This document shows, one piece after another, positions 57,157 through 64,000 of a stretch of 64,000 bases of DNA. The position numbers were made by a program, and so were the translations under genes. The stretch covers positions 496,001 through 560,000 of the forward strand of contig NZ_CP033078.1 in NCBI RefSeq assembly GCF_003716875.1, in the 5' to 3' direction. Source of the stretch: Vibrio zhugei. GTDB taxonomy: Bacteria > Pseudomonadota > Gammaproteobacteria > Enterobacterales > Vibrionaceae. Every line of letters starts with the position of its first letter. Positions within the stretch are counted from its first letter, which is position 1. The notes under the pieces were generated by a model. That model saw nothing but the letters and a program-made list of their open reading frames with translations, had not been told where the DNA came from and ran no database searches.

Positions 57157-58266
57157 ATGACTATGACTCCAAAGCAACGTTATGAACAAGATTTAATTAA
57201 GCATGAATTTCAAAGAGATGCAGCACAATCTGTCGCGATTGAGGCGTTAGAGACCTTGTATCATCAGTGCATCGAATTCTCTCAAGCGCCCCCTATTGAG
57301 GTCAGTTGGTGGCAAAAAATTACCAAACGAGCCCCGAAACCCGTGGCCCCGCCAAAAGGATTGTACTTTTGGGGTGGGGTAGGACGCGGTAAAACCTATC
57401 TCATGGATCTTTTTTATGAGGCTTTGCCCTTTGAAAAGAAAATGCGCAGCCACTTTCATCGCTTTATGCTACGCGTCCATCAAGAATTAGCACAACTCGG
57501 TGAAATCAGTGACCCGCTGAATCAGGTTGCTGATATTTTGGCACAGGAAACTCAAATTATCTGTTTTGATGAGTTTTTCGTGTCTGATATCACTGATGCC
57601 ATGATTTTGGGGACTTTGTTTCAAGAGTTGTTTCAGCGTGGAGTGATTTTGGTCGCGACGTCTAACTTGCCCCCTCATGATTTGTATCGTAATGGCTTGC
57701 AACGTGCCCGCTTTTTACCTGCGATTGCTTTGATTGAAGCCAATTGCCACATTCTCAATGTGGATAGCGGAGTGGATTATCGTCTCAGAACATTAGAGCA
57801 GGCGGAAATCTATCATTACCCGTTAGATAAATATGCCAGTGATTATTTACTGAATTATTATCAGCAAGTCGCAGGTGTCACTGACACGCACCCAACCACG
57901 ATTGGTATCAATCATCGCGATATTGATGTGTGTGGTGCCCATGATGGCGTGTTGTTGGTGACGTTCGCTCAACTATGCCAAACCGCACGCAGTCAAAATG
58001 ATTACATTGAACTGTCACAGCTCTACCATACGGTCTTTTTACAAAATGCCCCGCAAATGGATCGCAGTATGGACGATTCTGCACGACGCTTTATTGCGTT
58101 AGTCGATGAGTTTTATGAGCGTCATGTGACATTAATTATTTCTGCTGAAGTGGCAATGGATGCCTTATATACCCATGGTCAACTTGAGTTTGAATTTCAA
58201 CGCTGTCAGTCGCGATTAATTGAAATGCAAAGCCGTGAATATTTAGCGCGCGAACATTTGATTTAG
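57157..58266 (+). CDS. zapE: cell division ATPase ZapE (AFG1 family)
   Basis: This 369-residue AAA+ family ATPase joins the Z ring late in constriction and destabilises FtsZ polymers. Walker A is GGVGRGKT (73-80), the Walker B segment is QIICFDEFFVSD, and the VATSNLPPHDLYRNGLQR motif is typical for AFG1 proteins. It diverges from zapG and precedes rplM. Confidence 0.97.
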   Translation: MTMTPKQRYEQDLIKHEFQRDAAQSVAIEALETLYHQCIEFSQAPPIEVSWWQKITKRAPKPVAPPKGLYFWGGVGRGKTYLMDLFYEALPFEKKMRSHFHRFMLRVHQELAQLGEISDPLNQVADILAQETQIICFDEFFVSDITDAMILGTLFQELFQRGVILVATSNLPPHDLYRNGLQRARFLPAIALIEANCHILNVDSGVDYRLRTLEQAEIYHYPLDKYASDYLLNYYQQVAGVTDTHPTTIGINHRDIDVCGAHDGVLLVTFAQLCQTARSQNDYIELSQLYHTVFLQNAPQMDRSMDDSARRFIALVDEFYERHVTLIISAEVAMDALYTHGQLEFEFQRCQSRLIEMQSREYLAREHLI

Positions 58267-58369
58267 CGTCGACTTAGTCATGACTTTCAGGCATGATACG
58301 CGGCTGGGCAATGCGAGGCGGAGTCACGAACTTTTTTGAAAATTTTCTCACTTTTTTTATGAAATGAGG

Positions 58370-58534
58370 TGATTTTTTCTTCAGTCTTCTCTATAATCTC
58401 GCGACCCACCGTTACTGCAGGTCTTGAAGACCGAGAGTGCATCCACTCGAAGGGGTGATGACTGGGCTCTTAGACAGTGGGAGTATGTATATGCTCCTTA
58501 ATGTGTAAATTTAAATAAACGGGTTATTATTAGC
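58370..58534 (+). promoter_or_regulatory. promoter and leader of rplM-rpsI
   Basis: A TATAAT at 58392-58397 with a weak -35 (TGATTT, 58370) precedes a leader of about 130 nt. The leader holds two small hairpins, GGTCTTGAAGACC and GAGTGCATCCACTC. In E. coli ribosomal protein L13 represses its own mRNA through the leader, so this is the likely site. Confidence 0.5.
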
Positions 58535-58963
58535 ATGAAAACTTTCGTTGCTAAACCAGAAACTGTAAAACGTGACTGGTATGTTGTAGACGCTGAAGGT
58601 AAAACTCTTGGCCGTCTAGCAAGTGAAATTGCATTACGCCTACGTGGCAAACATAAAGCTGAATACACTCCTCACGTTGACACCGGTGATTACATCATCG
58701 TTGTAAATGCTGAGAAAGTTGCCGTAACTGGTAATAAAGCTAAAGACAAAGTGTACTACCGTCACTCTGAATTCCCAGGCGGCCTAAAATCTATCACGTT
58801 TGAAAAACTGATCGATCGTAAGCCAGAAATGGTAATTGAATCAGCGGTTAAAGGCATGCTTCCGCGTGGTCCTCTAGGCCGTGCTATGTACCGTAAGCTT
58901 AAAGTTTACGCTGGCGCTGAGCATAACCACATTGCTCAACAACCAAAAGTACTAGACATTTAA
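58535..58963 (+). CDS. rplM: 50S ribosomal protein L13
   Basis: This 142-residue protein opens [20 protein letters not shown] and ends QQPKVLDI, as all bacterial L13 proteins do. It is an early 50S assembly protein. It is followed after 15 bases by rpsI. Confidence 0.98.
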   Translation: MKTFVAKPETVKRDWYVVDAEGKTLGRLASEIALRLRGKHKAEYTPHVDTGDYIIVVNAEKVAVTGNKAKDKVYYRHSEFPGGLKSITFEKLIDRKPEMVIESAVKGMLPRGPLGRAMYRKLKVYAGAEHNHIAQQPKVLDI

Positions 58964-58978
58964 TCGGGGACTTGGAAA

Positions 58979-59371
58979 ATGGCAGAGAATCAATATTACG
59001 GCACTGGCCGTCGCAAAAGCTCAGCTGCACGTGTTTTTATCAAACCAGGCAGCGGCAACATCGTAATCAACAAGCGTAGCCTTGATGAGTACTTTGGTCG
59101 TCCAACAGCTCGTATGGTTGTTAAACAACCACTTGAGCTAGTTGAAATGACTGACAAACTTGACCTATACATCACTGTTTCTGGCGGTGGTATCTCTGGT
59201 CAAGCTGGCGCTATCCGCCACGGTATCACTCGCGCTCTTATGGAGTACGATGAGTCTCTACGTCCAGCACTACGTGCTGAAGGTTACGTGACTCGTGATG
59301 CTCGTAAAGTTGAGCGTAAGAAAGTTGGTCTACGTAAAGCACGTCGTTCACCACAGTTCTCAAAACGTTAA
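58979..59371 (+). CDS. rpsI: 30S ribosomal protein S9
   Basis: This 130-residue protein has the [13 protein letters not shown] opening and the basic SPQFSKR tail that reaches toward the P-site tRNA. It is co-transcribed with rplM. In V. cholerae it is followed by petABC, which are missing here. Confidence 0.98.
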   Translation: MAENQYYGTGRRKSSAARVFIKPGSGNIVINKRSLDEYFGRPTARMVVKQPLELVEMTDKLDLYITVSGGGISGQAGAIRHGITRALMEYDESLRPALRAEGYVTRDARKVERKKVGLRKARRSPQFSKR

Positions 59372-59417
59372 TCTCGTTTTGTCAGAACCGACATCCAGTT
59401 TTCTGGAGTGTGGTGCC

Positions 59418-59450
59418 AAAGCCCGGTTTTTACCGGGCTTTTTGTTTTTT
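59418..59450 (+). terminator. terminator after rpsI
   Basis: AAAGCCCGGT and ACCGGGCTTT pair around a T-rich loop, followed by a T-rich tail, 46 bases after the stop. Confidence 0.92.
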
Positions 59451-59794
59451 ATTCTACTGTAACACTCGTTGTCCTATTACCGGGTTTCTCCTGGGTCATT
59501 CTCTCTCATCATCTTGCTCGTCAATGCCTGCTCCCTTGATTATTTCTATGACATAGACAAAACTTGTTAGTGTCGTCGCCTTATGCATGTGGTTTCTTTT
59601 CCATAAATGGATGTGTCGGTATTTTTATCAATAAGAGACGGAGTGTTAGCGTCATAAATAGTTGAGAGTGCAATAGAATGAGTGATAGCGTGATGAACAC
59701 GAATTGTGCTATTATATCGCGCTAATTTCCTTTTTTTATAAATCGGTGGATACCTAATGCCATTGATTTTTGTTTAAGTGTGCTGGAGGGCTCC
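59451..59794. other. intergenic region before sspA; petABC absent
   Basis: This 340-base region holds no gene. A TATTAT at 59710-59715 may be the -10 of sspA. In Vibrio cholerae the three cytochrome bc1 genes stand at this place; I find no remnant in any frame. Confidence 0.55.
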
Positions 59795-60430
59795 ATGGCT
59801 GTTGCTGCCAATAAACGTTCTGTGATGACTTTGTTTTCAAGTGCCACTGATATGTATAGCCATCAGGTTCGCATTGTTTTGGCTGAAAAAGGCGTGAGTT
59901 TTGAAGTGGAGTTAGTTGATGAAACTAACCTACCAGCAGAACTTATCGAGTTGAACCCGTATAAATCGGTTCCTACTCTCGTTGATCGCGAGCTCGCTTT
60001 GTATGACTCAAAAATCATCATGGAATACCTTGATGAGCGTTTTCCTCATCCACCATTGATGCCTGTTTACCCGGTTGCTCGTGGTAATAGTCGTTTGATG
60101 ATTTATCGAATTGAACGTAATTGGTACACCTTGGTCGATAAAGTCGTCAACGGTTCTGCAGAAGAATCAGAGAAAGCCCGTGATCGTCTACGTAATGACT
60201 TACTCACACTTGCGCCTGTGTTTGCGGAATATGAGTACTTCATGAGCGAAGAATTTAGCTTAATTGATTGTTATTTAGCTCCGCTACTTTGGCGTTTACC
60301 TGTTCTGGGTATTGAGCTTGTTGGCCCTGGCTCGAAAGAATTGAAAGTGTACATGAACCGTGTCTTTGAACGTGATTCGTTCTTGGCTTCACTTACTGAA
60401 GCTGAACGTGAGATGCGCCTAGCTCGTTAA
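59795..60430 (+). CDS. sspA: stringent starvation protein A
   Basis: This 211-residue protein has a glutathione-S-transferase fold without activity. The thioredoxin-like part (MTLFSSATDMYSHQVRIVLAEKG) is followed by NPYKSVPTLVDRELALYDSKIIMEYLDERFPHP and the helical domain. SspA binds RNA polymerase and helps survive starvation and acid. The start is ATG 59795 with CTGGAGG upstream. sspB follows after 9 bases. Confidence 0.97.
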   Translation: MAVAANKRSVMTLFSSATDMYSHQVRIVLAEKGVSFEVELVDETNLPAELIELNPYKSVPTLVDRELALYDSKIIMEYLDERFPHPPLMPVYPVARGNSRLMIYRIERNWYTLVDKVVNGSAEESEKARDRLRNDLLTLAPVFAEYEYFMSEEFSLIDCYLAPLLWRLPVLGIELVGPGSKELKVYMNRVFERDSFLASLTEAEREMRLAR

Positions 60431-60439
60431 TGGTTGTTT

Positions 60440-60970
60440 ATGGATATTGAAACAATGACACCGCGTCGTCCATTTCTGTTACGTGCCTTTTATGATTGGC
60501 TATTGGACAATGACTTAACTCCTCATCTGGTGGTGGATGCCACCATGAATGGAGTGAATGTTCCATTAGAATTCGTACAAGACGGACAGATCATATTAAA
60601 CGTTGCCCCTCGTGCAGTTGGGAATCTACAACTGGGCGATGATGCTGTTACGTTCAGTGCTCGCTTTGGTGGCCGTCCTCATTCGGTGATGGTCCCGCTA
60701 TATGCTGTGCAAGCCATTTATGCACGTGAAAACGGTGCAGGCACGATGTTTGAGCCTGAGCCAGCATATGAGGAGCAAATGGATGACTGGCAAGCGCCTG
60801 TCGAAGACAGTGGCAGCGAAGAAGAGACAATGATGTTAGTCTCGGACACTGATGATATCGTTGAAGTCGAACGTGATACGCCAGCCGATACTCATGTCGA
60901 CACGTCTCATGATGACGATGATGAGCCACCACGTCCGCGTGGTAAACCAAGTCTTCGAGTCGTCAAGTAG
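60440..60970 (+). CDS. sspB: ClpXP protease specificity-enhancing factor SspB
   Basis: This 176-residue adaptor brings ssrA-tagged proteins to ClpXP. The folded domain spans about 7-115 (FLLRAFYDWLLDNDLTPHLVV, then ARFGGRPHSVMVPLYAV). A long acidic linker leads to the ClpX-binding tail GKPSLRVVK. I chose ATG 60440; ATG 60455 is also possible. The following terminator is split by an IS4-like element. Confidence 0.96.
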   Translation: MDIETMTPRRPFLLRAFYDWLLDNDLTPHLVVDATMNGVNVPLEFVQDGQIILNVAPRAVGNLQLGDDAVTFSARFGGRPHSVMVPLYAVQAIYARENGAGTMFEPEPAYEEQMDDWQAPVEDSGSEEETMMLVSDTDDIVEVERDTPADTHVDTSHDDDDEPPRPRGKPSLRVVK

Positions 60971-60995
60971 TCACATACCAGACAATAAAAAAACA

Positions 60996-61006
60996 GCCTT
61001 AATGGC
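60996..61006. repeat. 11-bp target site duplication, left copy (partner 62435-62445)
   Basis: GCCTTAATGGC occurs at 60996-61006 and 62435-62445. Duplications of 11-13 bp are usual for IS4. Confidence 0.93.
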
Positions 61007-62434
61007 TAATGCCGATCAGTTAAGACTAAAATGATCGGTTGAAGGATCCATCTAACGTGTCAAAATCCGAGTGTATTCATGCACTCGGATTTTTTTATGT
61101 TTTTAAGACAAGCACTTAACCAAGTACACAAATTTTCTGCTGAACAACTTTCGGGGTTATCTGACCTACTTTCCCCTGAACTCATTTCGCAATGTTTAGA
61201 AGATACCGGAATTACCACAGTTCGTAGACGAAGATTGCCTATGGAGATGATGGTATGGAGTGTCGTTGGGATGTCTTTATATCGTCACTTGTCTATGGAG
61301 AAAGTTGTGTCGAAACTGGATATCCTCCTTCCAGGTAAGAAGCCATTTGTTGCTCCAAGTGCCGTCATCCAAGCCAGACAACGGTTGGGCTCCGATGTCA
61401 TGAAATCCGTTTTTACTCAAACACAGAAGATTTGGCATGATAAAACGCCTCATCCAGACTGGCATGGACTCACGCTTCATGCTGTCGACGGCGTCGTCTG
61501 GCGAACGCCAGATACGAAAGAAAACGGTGAGACATTCAGTCGGACTCGGAATCAAAAGTGCTCGTCCGAATATCCTCAAGTGCGCATGGTCTGCCACATG
61601 GAACTGACTAGTCATCTTCTAAATAGCGCTTCGTTCGATTCCACATCAACAAGTGAAGTGGACCTAACAACGGAGCTCATAGAGCAATCACCAGATAATA
61701 GCCTGACTATCTTCGATAGAGGTTTTTATGCGCTAGGGCTTTTACACCGTTGGCAGACAACAGGGACAGAAAGACATTGGCTAATTCCCATGCGTAAAGG
61801 GGCGCAATACACGACACTTCGCCAATTAGGACGTGGTCAAGAGCTGGTTGAGTTAACGCTATCCCCACAAGCGAAGAAGAAGTGGCACGATGCACCAGAA
61901 ACACTCGAGGCTCGATTAATCACCAAGACGATAAAGGGGAAGGAAGTTCGGTTATTAACCTCAATGACAGATCCCTTGCGTTACCCAGGGCAAGACATAG
62001 CCGAGCTATATAGCCATCGGTGGGAAATCGAACTTGGTTATCGAGAAATGAAGCAATATATGCTGCAAAACACCCTAACCCTAAGAAGTAAAAAGCCTGA
62101 GCTAGTAGAACAAGAATTATGGGGCATGCTGCTGGCTTACAACTTACTTAGGTTCTTGATGTGCCAAATGGCTTACGATCAAAACAAGGTCATGCCTTAC
62201 CAGATAGGGTTCAAACAAGCTTCGTTGTTCTTAATAGGGCAATTACAGCAACTGCCGTCAGTGGCACCGGGAAGGGTCCCGGAGGTGATGAATTACATCT
62301 TAGATATGGCTGAGAGTTTTACGCTGCCAGAAAGGAGAGAACGAAGCTATCCAAGAGCAGTAAAAAGAAGGCCCAGTCGCTATGCGACCAGGCCTTCTAA
62401 AAGATGTTAAATGCCTCTTAACTTACAAGCATTA
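61007..62434 (+). mobile_element. IS4-like insertion sequence, 1428 bp
   Basis: The ends are inverted repeats that start TAATGC and share AGTTAAGA at positions 12-19. The left end is essentially that of E. coli IS4. The length is close to IS4 (1426 bp). One intact transposase gene is inside. The exact 11-bp duplication marks a simple insertion with no later rearrangement. Confidence 0.94.
61097..62410 (+). CDS. IS4-type DDE transposase
   Basis: This 437-residue transposase closely follows the E. coli IS4 protein. Shared blocks are RRRLPMEMMVWSVVGM, PFVAPSAVIQARQRLGS, the Asp in HAVDGVVWRTPDT, the Asp in LTIFDRGFYALGLL and the Glu block YSHRWEIELGYREMKQ. I chose ATG 61097 (MFLRQALNQV) by likeness to the IS4 start; an in-frame ATG at 61079 exists. 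It appears intact. Confidence 0.93.
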   Translation: MFLRQALNQVHKFSAEQLSGLSDLLSPELISQCLEDTGITTVRRRRLPMEMMVWSVVGMSLYRHLSMEKVVSKLDILLPGKKPFVAPSAVIQARQRLGSDVMKSVFTQTQKIWHDKTPHPDWHGLTLHAVDGVVWRTPDTKENGETFSRTRNQKCSSEYPQVRMVCHMELTSHLLNSASFDSTSTSEVDLTTELIEQSPDNSLTIFDRGFYALGLLHRWQTTGTERHWLIPMRKGAQYTTLRQLGRGQELVELTLSPQAKKKWHDAPETLEARLITKTIKGKEVRLLTSMTDPLRYPGQDIAELYSHRWEIELGYREMKQYMLQNTLTLRSKKPELVEQELWGMLLAYNLLRFLMCQMAYDQNKVMPYQIGFKQASLFLIGQLQQLPSVAPGRVPEVMNYILDMAESFTLPERRERSYPRAVKRRPSRYATRPSKRC

Positions 62435-62445
62435 GCCTTAATGGC
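62435..62445. repeat. 11-bp target site duplication, right copy
   Basis: This copy is identical to 60996-61006 and directly follows the right end of the IS. Confidence 0.93.
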
Positions 62446-62489
62446 TGCTTTTTTATTTCATATTGGCGATGGATGAACTCGGTCGAGGA

Positions 62490-63062
62490 TTAATCCGCGT
62501 AGTTAAAGGCGCGGATCACTTGTTTGACGCCTGAAATGTGTCTGGTGATCTCAGTGGCAACTTTGGCTTGCTCATGAGTAATATAACCAAATAAATACAC
62601 GACGTTATTTTCGGTTTCTACGGTGATTTTGACGCCATTCAACTTTGAGTCGGTCAGCAGAGATGATTTAACTTTGGTGGTTATCCAAGTGTCATCGCTT
62701 ACCTGCGCGAAGCTCAGCGGTTCACCAATATCGACTTTGTTATGCAACTCTCTCACGCCCTTCATTTTACGGACTTTATCTACAAATTGATCCAATATTG
62801 CACGTTGTTTCGCTTGTCCAATCAGCACCACTTTGCCCTGATAGGAGACAGCGGTAACCCGTAATTGATCTTTGTAGGGCGCTTTATGACTTAAACCACC
62901 GATATCTAATTCTAAATGATTGTCATCCCAAATCTGCTGCGCAGAACGAGGATCAGTGACGAGATTCGCGGTCGTTGCCGCACCGGCAATTAAAAACCCC
63001 GCGCATCCTGTCGTGGAAAACGCTAACACGCTAACAAGAATAAGAGACAGATAGTTTTTCAT
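62490..63062 (-). CDS. dolP: BON-domain outer membrane lipoprotein DolP
   Basis: This 190-residue lipoprotein has a signal peptide with lipobox TTGC (near residue 20) and two BON domains (about 45-115 and 125-190). It binds anionic phospholipids at division sites and supports outer membrane integrity. The start is ATG 63062; the longer frame runs into diaA. It is the third gene of yraN-diaA-dolP, 4 bases after diaA. Confidence 0.95.
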   Translation of the reverse strand: MKNYLSLILVSVLAFSTTGCAGFLIAGAATTANLVTDPRSAQQIWDDNHLELDIGGLSHKAPYKDQLRVTAVSYQGKVVLIGQAKQRAILDQFVDKVRKMKGVRELHNKVDIGEPLSFAQVSDDTWITTKVKSSLLTDSKLNGVKITVETENNVVYLFGYITHEQAKVATEITRHISGVKQVIRAFNYAD

Positions 63063-63066
63063 AGTT

Positions 63067-63660
<594 letters not shown>

Positions 63661-63999
63661 CTATCCTTCCGTTATTGCGTTTTTTATCCATTCGATATGG
63701 TCTCCGGTATTGTGAATCGCCACTATATCAAATCGGAAGTCAGTTGTATGAACATTCAGGTGTTGTTGTTTCAGCCACACATTGGCTGTACGGATAAGAA
63801 AGCGCTGTTTGGCGCGAGTCACCATTTCTGCCGCATGACCATGCTGCTGGTTCTTGCGGTATTTTACTTCGACAAACACGAAAGTGCCATGATCATTCAT
63901 GATGAGATCCAATTCCCCACCGCGAATCGTAAAATTCTTTTCCACAAGCGTGAGCCCTTGGCGGCTTAGATACTCGGCCGCCAATTGCTCGTAATGTTC
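63661..63999 (-). CDS. yraN: YraN family protein (UPF0102), 5' end outside the window
   Basis: At least 112 residues are encoded and the frame stays open to the window edge, so the N-terminus lies beyond 64000. Visible motifs are EQLAAEYLSRQGL, then GGELDLIM and FVFVEVKYRK, which form a predicted endonuclease-like fold (Glu, Asp, Glu-x-Lys). The function of YraN is not established. It precedes diaA by 3 bases. Confidence 0.93.
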   Translation of the reverse strand, partial: EHYEQLAAEYLSRQGLTLVEKNFTIRGGELDLIMNDHGTFVFVEVKYRKNQQHGHAAEMVTRAKQRFLIRTANVWLKQQHLNVHTTDFRFDIVAIHNTGDHIEWIKNAITEG

Positions 64000-64000
64000 G

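Larger units (their letters stand above)
60987..62451. terminator. sspB/dolP terminator hairpin, split by an IS insertion
   Basis: Without the IS the sequence reads as an A run, CAGCC, TTAAT, GGCTG, and a T run, an ordinary bidirectional terminator between convergent sspB and dolP. The IS entered its loop. The 11-bp duplication is itself palindromic (GCCTTAATGGC), so both IS flanks keep a small hairpin. Confidence 0.7.

Overview
The window is a stretch of a gammaproteobacterial chromosome, almost certainly a Vibrio or a close relative (Vibrionaceae). The evidence is the gene order from rpoD to yraN. The blocks rpsU-yqeY-dnaG-rpoD, ftsB-ispD-ispF-truD-surE-pcm-nlpD-rpoS, mutS, pncC-recA-recX-alaS-lysC-csrA-tRNAs, gshA-SLT lipoprotein-luxS, ffh-rpsP-rimM-trmD-rplS, degS-degQ-zapG-zapE-rplM-rpsI-sspA-sspB and dolP-diaA-yraN follow the Vibrio cholerae chromosome 1 order as I remember it. 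One departure is that rpsI is followed directly by sspA, with no petABC (cytochrome bc1) genes between them.

Positions 1-15004 form an accessory region on the 3' side of a tRNA-Ile2(CAU) gene. It carries a shikimate-dehydrogenase-like gene, a complete IS66 element next to a truncated hipA toxin gene, a metallophosphoesterase gene, an AT-rich repeat-filled gap, and an unknown gene split by an IS10-like (IS4 family) insertion. After these come a very short AlpA/MerR-type DNA-binding gene and an IS30-family element. The last two genes look like host defence: a membrane-anchored Mrr-type nuclease with a zinc finger, and a 1370-residue protein joining an XRE-type helix-turn-helix, a nuclease-like region, a degenerate STAND-like region and a long helical tail. 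Six near-identical palindromes (8-bp arms, 3-nt loop, arms that co-vary) are scattered around the Mrr gene. No integrase gene is visible.

Positions 15005-40200 are core genome: the macromolecular synthesis operon (S21, YqeY, primase, sigma-70), tsaD running divergently from it, plsY, folB-folK-uppP, the ftsB-to-rpoS run, mutS, pncC, and SOS-controlled recA-recX. These are followed by alaS, lysC, csrA and a cluster of two tRNA-Ser(GCU) and six tRNA-Arg(ACG) genes. The last five tRNA-Arg genes form a 131-bp tandem repeat.

Positions 40201-64000 are also core: a quinone-oxidoreductase-like gene, yqaA, an M16 protease lipoprotein, gshA, an SLT lipoprotein, luxS, the convergent yfjD and ypjD genes, ffh and the rpsP operon, and the periplasmic proteases degS and degQ. 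zapG, zapE, rplM-rpsI and sspA-sspB follow. An IS4-like element sits in the terminator hairpin between sspB and the dolP-diaA-yraN genes. yraN is cut by the window's right edge.

The most interesting material is the unrecognised 1370-residue HTH-nuclease protein with its own dyad operator candidate, the palindrome family around its neighbour, and the split gene whose reading frame is restored exactly when the IS and one target duplication are removed.
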